This document shows positions 1 through 3,649 of a stretch of DNA of 5,320 bases, in pieces (the stretch's first letter is position 1; each line of letters starts with the position of its first letter). The notes beneath the pieces were generated by a model. The model searched no databases and was not told the DNA's origin. It saw only the letters and a list, made by a program, of their open reading frames with translations. Made by a program: the position numbers and the translations under genes. The stretch comes from an uncultured Bacteroidota bacterium (GTDB lineage: Bacteria > Bacteroidota > Bacteroidia > Flavobacteriales > Flavobacteriaceae), in assembly GCA_903920835.1 (NCBI GenBank), contig CAIXNQ010000252.1:1-5320 (forward strand). Reading direction: 5' to 3'.

Positions 1-264
1 GCATTGGCAACCCAAGATTTTGAGTTTAACAATTATTTTACGCTGTTTCCAAACCCAGCTAAAGATGTTTTAAATATCAATACCAAAAAAGAAATTAATA
101 TCCATTCAATTTCGGTGTATGACCTTTTAGGGCAACTGGTTTTGGTCGTTCCAAACGCTGCAAACACCACCTCAATCAACGTTTCAAACCTTAAAACAGG
201 AAACTATTTCTTGAAAATCACTAGTGATAAAGGTTCTGCAAATCAAAAGTTTTTGAAGGAGTAA
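1..264 (+). CDS. Secreted protein, C-terminal fragment with T9SS type A sorting domain (5'-truncated)
   Basis: This is the last 87 codons of a larger gene whose start lies left of the window; frame 1 is open from base 1 to the TAA at 262-264. The fragment matches the type A C-terminal sorting domain of Bacteroidota type IX secretion substrates. It has the FPNPAKDVL signature at residues 16-24, then VYDLLGQLV around residues 39-47, then a final beta-strand segment NLKTGNYFLKI followed by the short lysine-rich end KFLKE. In this family the domain directs the protein through the outer-membrane T9SS, after which it is normally cleaved off. The passenger domain (enzyme, adhesin or other) is not visible, so the protein's own function cannot be given. 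The TTG at 4-6 is only an internal codon, not a start. The gene converges on the minus-strand gene beyond the shared terminator. Confidence 0.9.
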   Translation, partial: ALATQDFEFNNYFTLFPNPAKDVLNINTKKEINIHSISVYDLLGQLVLVVPNAANTTSINVSNLKTGNYFLKITSDKGSANQKFLKE

Positions 265-280
265 ATAAAAGATAATTTAT

Positions 281-309
281 AAAAAAAGACGCTAATAGCG
301 TCTTTTTTT
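281..309. terminator. Bidirectional rho-independent terminator
   Basis: A near-perfect hairpin: the arm at 281-293 (seven A then GACGCT) pairs with 297-309 (AGCGTC then seven T) around the 3-nt loop AAT at 294-296. The GC-containing core is GACGCT/AGCGTC. Because one flank is an A-run and the other a T-run, the RNA ends in a U-tract whichever strand is transcribed. It starts 17 nt after the stop of the T9SS-substrate gene and ends 18 nt before the stop of the convergent gene at 327-734, so it can serve both. Confidence 0.9.
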
Positions 310-326
310 TATATCCTACAAATGAA

Positions 327-734
327 TTATTCTACTATAATTCCATCAACAAACATAAGCGGAACTTCTTCGCAGTTGTTTGGGTCTAAGCTGTTGGATT
401 TAAAGATAAACTTTTTATCGTATAGTGTGCTATCTATAAAATAGGTAAGCATAAATTCGTTGTTTAGAACCAAAAGGCTTTTCTCAATCATTTCGATTTT
501 CACAAAAGAAACGGGGTTGACTTTCTCAAAAGCATGACGCAAAAGTGATGTTTTTTTCATTTCGCCATCAATAGTTCCAAACGCTTTAGAAACGACCATT
601 ACGCCGTCGAGCTGAAAATCGCTATCGTTGATTAAATAAACATACCACACTTTCTCCATGAAGTCGTCGCTCCATTCTTGAACAGCTGCTAAAAATACGT
701 TTTCTACTTTTGGAATTACAATGTCTGATTTCAA
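327..734 (-). CDS. Conserved-looking hypothetical protein downstream of pheS, TTG start
   Basis: A 135-residue protein of unknown function. It has no signal peptide, no transmembrane segment and no recognisable catalytic motif. It is mildly acidic, with alternating hydrophobic stretches (VWYVYLIND, VMVVSKAFG, SFVKIEMIEK, MLTYFID) that suggest a compact mostly-beta cytoplasmic fold. The start is TTG (bases 734-732): no ATG lies upstream before the in-frame stop at 771-773, and the first internal ATG would remove 25 residues. From memory, flavobacterial relatives begin with a similar MKxDIxIPxV segment, which supports the TTG. It begins 13 nt after the pheS stop on the same strand, so it is almost certainly cotranscribed with pheS. 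I recall such neighbours sometimes being labelled phenylalanyl-tRNA synthetase alpha subunit, but nothing here resembles a synthetase domain, so that name would be wrong by transfer from the adjacent gene. Coding status is well supported; function is unknown. Confidence 0.8.
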   Translation of the reverse strand: MKSDIVIPKVENVFLAAVQEWSDDFMEKVWYVYLINDSDFQLDGVMVVSKAFGTIDGEMKKTSLLRHAFEKVNPVSFVKIEMIEKSLLVLNNEFMLTYFIDSTLYDKKFIFKSNSLDPNNCEEVPLMFVDGIIVE

Positions 735-747
735 TGGATTGTTGAGA

Positions 748-1770
748 TTAGAAGTTAGATTTGAATTGTTCTAAAAACCGAACATCGTTTTCATAAAACA
801 TACGAATGTCTCCAATTTGATAAAGAAGCATGGCAATTCGCTCTACACCCATTCCGAATGCAAAACCAGAAAAGTCTTCGGTATTGATGTCGCAGTTTTT
901 CAAAACATTTGGATCGACCATGCCGCAACCACCAATTTCGAGCCAACCAGTTCCTTTCGTGATTCGATAATCGGTTTCGGTTTTTAATCCCCAATAAATA
1001 TCAATTTCAGCACTAGGTTCTGTAAATGGAAAAAAGGAAGGGCGCAACCTGATTTTAGATTTGCCAAACATTTCTTTGGTGAAATACAATAGGGTTTGTT
1101 TTAAATCGGCAAACGAAACATCTTTGTCGATATAAAGTCCTTCAACTTGATGAAAAATGCAATGCGAACGTGAAGAAATGGCTTCGTTTCTAAACACACG
1201 GCCTGGAGAAATGGTTCGAATAGGCGGCTTGTTGGCTTCCATATACCTAACCTGAACAGATGAAGTGTGGGTTCGCAATAATATATCCGGATTGGTTTGA
1301 ATGAAGAATGTGTCTTGCATGTCACGCGCTGGGTGGTATTCGGGCAAGTTAAGTGCCGTAAAATTATGCCAGTCGTCTTCAATTTCTGGACCTTCAGAAA
1401 CATTGAAACCGAGCGTAGCAAAAATATCAATAATTTGATTCTTAACTATAGAAATAGGGTGTCGTGAACCAATAGATATTGGTGCTGCAGGTCGGGTCAA
1501 ATCGCCATAAATTCCTTTTAGTTCCTCTCTGCTTTCAAGAAGTTCTTGAATGGATTTTACTTTTTCTTCTGCATTAGTTTTTAATAAATTGATTATTTGA
1601 CCAAACTCTTTTTTGCTTTCGTTTGGAACGTCTTTAAACGCTGCAAAAACATCTTTCAAAATTCCTTTGCTGCCAAGAAATTTAATTCTAAAAGCTTCGA
1701 GTTCCTCTTTATTCTGTGTAGAAAAAGCGGTTACTTCTGCAATATATTCTTTTATCTTTTCAATCATCAT
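748..1770 (-). CDS. pheS: Phenylalanine--tRNA ligase alpha subunit
   Basis: Catalytic alpha chain of the (alpha-beta)2 class II synthetase that charges tRNA-Phe with phenylalanine in the cytoplasm; its partner PheT is not in the window. The 340 residues show the family order. Residues 1-88 are the helical, charged tRNA-binding coiled-coil arm. From about residue 101 comes the catalytic core, with HPARDMQDTF (146-155), RTHTSS (166-171) and the motif 2 segment PGRVFRNE (189-196). These are followed by RLRPSFFPFTEPSAE (241-255), GGCGMV (280-285) and motif 3 GFAFGMGVER (302-311). Ala304 aligns with the E. coli alanine (Ala294) that shapes the phenylalanine pocket, so substrate specificity should be normal. 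A segment around 259-275 is longer than in E. coli PheS. The start has two adjacent ATGs; the second (bases 1767-1765) would give 339 residues and is equally possible. It is followed at 13 nt by a small unknown gene. Confidence 0.97.
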   Translation of the reverse strand: MMIEKIKEYIAEVTAFSTQNKEELEAFRIKFLGSKGILKDVFAAFKDVPNESKKEFGQIINLLKTNAEEKVKSIQELLESREELKGIYGDLTRPAAPISIGSRHPISIVKNQIIDIFATLGFNVSEGPEIEDDWHNFTALNLPEYHPARDMQDTFFIQTNPDILLRTHTSSVQVRYMEANKPPIRTISPGRVFRNEAISSRSHCIFHQVEGLYIDKDVSFADLKQTLLYFTKEMFGKSKIRLRPSFFPFTEPSAEIDIYWGLKTETDYRITKGTGWLEIGGCGMVDPNVLKNCDINTEDFSGFAFGMGVERIAMLLYQIGDIRMFYENDVRFLEQFKSNF

Positions 1771-1786
1771 TTGTTCTTTGAGGGTG

Positions 1787-1794
1787 CAAATTTA
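1787..1794 (-). promoter_or_regulatory. Candidate promoter -7 box for pheS
   Basis: On the minus strand the sequence TAAATTTGCACC occurs, and its TAAATTTG fits the Bacteroidota -7 consensus TAnnTTTG exactly. Transcription would start near 1780-1782, leaving a leader of only about 10-12 nt before the pheS ATG. The -33 element is poor: the nearest TTTG (1812-1809) is only 14 nt away, shorter than the usual spacing of about 19-21. The location, in an 80-nt gap after the upstream gene, fits an independent promoter for pheS and the small gene behind it. Confidence 0.5.
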
Positions 1795-1850
1795 AGGTTA
1801 TTTTTTTTCAAAAGTTTTAAGGCAATATAATAAAATATTATTCGTAGTGC

Positions 1851-2414
1851 TTAAAAAGTATAAACTTGATTCGGAGTGATACAAAAATCTAATAAAACAT
1901 CATGAGGTTCGCTAAATTCAAATCGAGGTTCCGCTTCAAAAAAAGACAATCCAATCTTGACAACATCAGGCTTGCATTGCGAAAGAAAAGCGTCATAAAA
2001 TCCTTTTCCATAACCAACACGGTTGCCTATAACATCATAAGCGAGCAAGGGTACAAAAACCACTTCTAAAGTTTCTGGTTTTATATCAACTCCACCGATT
2101 GGTTCAGGTATTTGAAATTGATTATTTTCGATTACAGTTGATTCTGTCCATAAAAAATGTTGCATACTTCTGGTTTCAAAGTCCGATTTTGAAATTACAA
2201 TTTGCTTTTCAAGTTCATTTAAAATTCTTATTATGGGCGATGTTTCAACTTCTTTTAGCGTATTAATTGTCAAAAAAACATGATACACATTTTTTCCCCA
2301 AATATTTAAGGTCTTTAAATTAGTAGCAATAGCTTCACTCTTTTCAGAAATTTCAGCATCAGAAAGTTCTTGTCGAAGTAGTTTGTATTTTAAGCGTAAC
2401 TCTTTTTTGGACAT
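1851..2414 (-). CDS. 5-formyltetrahydrofolate cyclo-ligase (5,10-methenyltetrahydrofolate synthetase)
   Basis: A 187-residue cytoplasmic enzyme that converts 5-formyltetrahydrofolate to 5,10-methenyltetrahydrofolate using ATP, returning this storage folate to the one-carbon pool. The length is normal for the family (E. coli YgfA is about 182 residues). Visible landmarks are the basic N-terminal helix KKELRLKYKLLRQEL (3-17, nucleotide binding), KEVETSPII (54-62), and IPEP (102-105). Next comes the hallmark VPLLAYD (121-127) leading into GNRVGYGKGFYDAFL (130-144), the glycine-rich phosphate and folate-binding segment. PHDVLLDFCITP (170-181) closes the domain. It starts with ATG 9 nt after the stop of the Lrp-family gene, so the two are probably transcribed together. 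The 80-nt gap to pheS contains no convincing terminator, so some readthrough into pheS is possible. Common gene names for this family are fau, ygfA and MTHFS. Confidence 0.95.
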   Translation of the reverse strand: MSKKELRLKYKLLRQELSDAEISEKSEAIATNLKTLNIWGKNVYHVFLTINTLKEVETSPIIRILNELEKQIVISKSDFETRSMQHFLWTESTVIENNQFQIPEPIGGVDIKPETLEVVFVPLLAYDVIGNRVGYGKGFYDAFLSQCKPDVVKIGLSFFEAEPRFEFSEPHDVLLDFCITPNQVYTF

Positions 2415-2423
2415 TTTTATGTA

Positions 2424-2894
2424 TTATAATTGTACTTGTCTGTCTATTTGTTGGTCTAGCGAAATAAAAGTTTCTGTTCTGGAAACGCCTTCAATAGCTT
2501 GGATTTTATTATTCAGAAGTTGCATTAAGTGTTCATTGTCTCTGCATATAATTTTAATTAGAATACTCCAGTTTCCTGTGGTGTAATGACATTCGAGGAC
2601 TTCTGGGATTTTTTTGAGTTCTTTAACTGTTTCTAAATTACGCGCCGCTTTTTCTAAATAGATTCCTACAAATGACAGCGTACTATATCCCAAAACCTTT
2701 GTGTTAACGATATATTTTGAACCAGAAATAACCCCAGATTGTTCTAATTTCCGAATCCGTTGATGAATCGCTGGTCCAGAAATCCCGATTTGATGTGCAA
2801 TTTGGAGCACTGGCTTTCGTGCGTCTTCCATTAATTGTCGCAAAATTTCCTTATCAATTCCATCAATCTCAACTTGAAGTAGATTTATTTTCAT
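2424..2894 (-). CDS. Lrp/AsnC family transcriptional regulator
   Basis: A 156-residue DNA-binding protein of the leucine-responsive/asparagine family, which works as dimers or octamers and senses amino acids or related metabolites. Residues 11-60 form the winged helix-turn-helix: IDGIDKEILRQLMEDARKP leads into the recognition region IGISGPAIHQRIRKLEQSGVISG (36-58). Residues 72-146 form the RAM ligand-binding and oligomerisation domain, with the typical VLECHYTTGNWSILIKI (99-115), in which the conserved G107 marks the effector pocket, and the closing GVSRTETFISL (136-146). I chose the ATG at 2894-2892. The open frame extends to a TTG at 2963, but those extra 23 residues (rich in F, Y and K) are unlike the family and would lie across the predicted promoter. 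The gene is followed at 9 nt by the folate cyclo-ligase and is divergent from the MarR gene. Target genes cannot be read from the sequence; autoregulation is common in this family. Confidence 0.94.
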   Translation of the reverse strand: MKINLLQVEIDGIDKEILRQLMEDARKPVLQIAHQIGISGPAIHQRIRKLEQSGVISGSKYIVNTKVLGYSTLSFVGIYLEKAARNLETVKELKKIPEVLECHYTTGNWSILIKIICRDNEHLMQLLNNKIQAIEGVSRTETFISLDQQIDRQVQL

Positions 2895-2924
2895 TCGGCT
2901 TGAATTTGTTTTATTTATGAAGTA

Positions 2925-2957
2925 AAAATATATTTTTTGTTTTGATTTAAAACCAAA
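2925..2957 (-). promoter_or_regulatory. Candidate promoter for the Lrp-family gene
   Basis: Read on the minus strand, TTTG (2957-2954) is followed after 21 nt by TATATTTT (2932-2925). The latter matches the Bacteroidota -7 consensus TAnnTTTG at all but the last base. Spacing is within the usual range. Transcription would begin near 2918-2920, giving a leader of about 25 nt before the ATG at 2894. Confidence 0.45.
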
Positions 2958-2983
2958 TGGCAATAAAATTTAAATAACTCATC

Positions 2984-2997
2984 TTTCTTATAAGAAA
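2984..2997. promoter_or_regulatory. 14-bp perfect palindrome, possible operator
   Basis: TTTCTTATAAGAAA is a perfect dyad with no spacer. It sits in the divergent region between the Lrp-family and MarR-family genes, about 26 nt upstream of the proposed lrp -33 box. Its size and place suit a dimeric regulator, either Lrp or MarR type. However, the surrounding DNA is very A/T-rich, so chance is not excluded. Confidence 0.35.
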
Positions 2998-3052
2998 TCA
3001 ATATTTTAAACAACTAAATATTACTAATATCAATCTTAAAATTTAACAATTA

Positions 3053-3072
3053 ATACTATGCACGCATACTAT
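3053..3072. promoter_or_regulatory. Dyad and direct repeat over the marR -33 region, possible operator
   Basis: TATGC-AC-GCATA at 3057-3068 is a 12-nt inverted repeat with a GC-containing centre. It is overlaid by a direct repeat, ATACTAT at 3053-3059 and again at 3066-3072, a 13-nt shift. It covers the proposed -33 element, where a bound repressor would block RNA polymerase. MarR proteins often repress their own gene from such sites, so autoregulation is a reasonable inference but unproven. Confidence 0.35.
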
Positions 3073-3087
3073 TTTTAATTATATTTG
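3057..3087 (+). promoter_or_regulatory. Candidate promoter for the MarR-family gene
   Basis: TATATTTG at 3080-3087 fits the Bacteroidota -7 consensus TAnnTTTG exactly. The -33 element would be TATG at 3057-3060 (three of four matches to TTTG) with a 19-nt spacer. Transcription would begin near 3092-3095, leaving roughly 28 nt before the ATG at 3122. This placement argues against the in-frame TTG at 3101 as the start. Confidence 0.55.
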
Positions 3088-3121
3088 AAACCGATTCAAT
3101 TTGGATGAATTAATAATATTT

Positions 3122-3553
3122 ATGAAAGAAAAAACTATTGATTATGTGTTTCGCTCTACTTGGCAAGTCATTTCTAGAATGTATAATGAAGAAGCGTCAA
3201 AATTTGATAGCTCAACAGCAATAGGTTTTGCGCTTTTAAGCATCGATAAAGAAGAAGGCACACCATCATCATTTATAAGTAATAGAATGGGAATGGAGCC
3301 CACATCTTTAACTCGTACACTAAAAACACTCGAAGAAAAAGGCTTAATTATTAGAAAGAAAAATCCAGATGATGGTCGAGGCGTATTGATTTATCTAACT
3401 GATTTAGGAAAAGAACTACGAGGAAAATCTAAAGAAACAGTACTAAAATTTAATGAAAGTGTCAAGAAAAACATTTCTGAAGAAAAACTCAATCACTTTA
3501 TGGAAGTTGCCGAAGTGATTAATGAATTGATAACGGAAAAAAAAATATTTTAG
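3122..3553 (+). CDS. MarR family transcriptional regulator, probable beta-oxidation regulator
   Basis: A 143-residue dimeric DNA-binding protein of the MarR family. The N-terminal helices (residues 1-30, KEKTIDYVFRSTWQVISRMYNEEASKF) would form the dimer interface. Residues 36-95 are the winged helix-turn-helix, with recognition helix MGMEPTSLTRTLKTLEEKGLI (56-76) and a wing carrying the family DDGR motif (83-86) followed by GVLIYLTDLG. The helix at 103-140 completes the dimerisation region. The start chosen is ATG 3122; a TTG at 3101 in the same frame would add seven residues, but it lies only a few nt past the predicted transcription start. The gene is 96 bp upstream of, and collinear with, a FadN-type beta-oxidation enzyme, with no terminator with a T-run in between. 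From memory, this pairing is common in flavobacteria. The inferred role is control of fatty-acid degradation in response to an acyl-CoA or fatty-acid signal; the ligand is not known from the sequence. Confidence 0.92.
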   Translation: MKEKTIDYVFRSTWQVISRMYNEEASKFDSSTAIGFALLSIDKEEGTPSSFISNRMGMEPTSLTRTLKTLEEKGLIIRKKNPDDGRGVLIYLTDLGKELRGKSKETVLKFNESVKKNISEEKLNHFMEVAEVINELITEKKIF

Positions 3554-3563
3554 GAAATAGAGG

Positions 3564-3630
3564 AAAGAAACAAGATGAAAGAAAACCGTTTGCACAAGAG
3601 TCTTGGCTCTTGCATCTTGGTTCTTGCTTC
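3564..3630. repeat. Heptad repeat tract with nested inverted repeats
   Basis: In the gap between the MarR gene and fadN, the core 3599-3626 is four consecutive 7-mers of the form NNTCTTG (AGTCTTG, GCTCTTG, CATCTTG, GTTCTTG), followed by CTTC. Going left in the same 7-nt register are AAAGAAA (3564-3570), CAAGATG (3571-3577) and AAAGAAA again (3578-3584). Inverted repeats are nested in it: CAAGAG 3595-3600 with CTCTTG 3607-3612 around a 6-nt loop, and CAAGATG 3571-3577 with CATCTTG 3613-3619. GAAACAAGA 3567-3575 also pairs with TCTTGCTTC 3622-3630 with one mismatch. No T-run follows, so it is not a standard terminator. It looks like a short dispersed intergenic repeat, but its function is unknown. 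Confidence 0.75.
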
Positions 3631-3649
3631 AAAATATAATAATAAAAAA

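Noticed and set aside
791..1430. Two minus-strand open frames (791-994 and 1101-1430) inside pheS
   Set aside because: They are out of frame within a fully supported pheS and their translations have no family-like features.
1597..1830. Plus-strand open frames of 60-77 codons antisense to the start of pheS
   Set aside because: Low-complexity, F/S/L-rich translations opposite the coding strand of pheS, with no promoter; shadows of the coding sequence.
1827..1841. Hairpin ATAATA-AAA-TATTAT between the cyclo-ligase gene and pheS as a terminator
   Set aside because: The stem is entirely A/T and is not followed by a T-run on the minus strand, so it is too weak to call.
2383..2586. Plus-strand open frame across the cyclo-ligase/lrp junction
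   Set aside because: Antisense to two well-supported genes, with no homology-like features.
2895..2963. N-terminal extension of the Lrp-family protein to a TTG at 2963
   Set aside because: The 23 added residues are unlike the family N-terminus and would overlap the predicted promoter; the ATG at 2894 gives the normal length of about 156 residues.
3101..3121. TTG start for the MarR protein seven codons upstream
   Set aside because: It lies only a few nt after the predicted transcription start, and the ATG at 3122 begins with a family-like MKEKTIDYVF segment.
3585..3597. TTTGCAC at 3589-3595 as a -7 box for an independent fadN promoter
   Set aside because: The four bases before TTTG are ACCG rather than TAnn, and no -33 element was seen at suitable spacing.
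3595..3612. CAAGAG/CTCTTG hairpin as a terminator of the MarR gene
   Set aside because: Only six base pairs and followed by GCATCTTGG rather than a T-run; better seen as part of the heptad repeat.
3599..3630. Possible remnant of a CRISPR array
   Set aside because: The repeat unit is 7 bp and contiguous, with no spacers and no cas genes.
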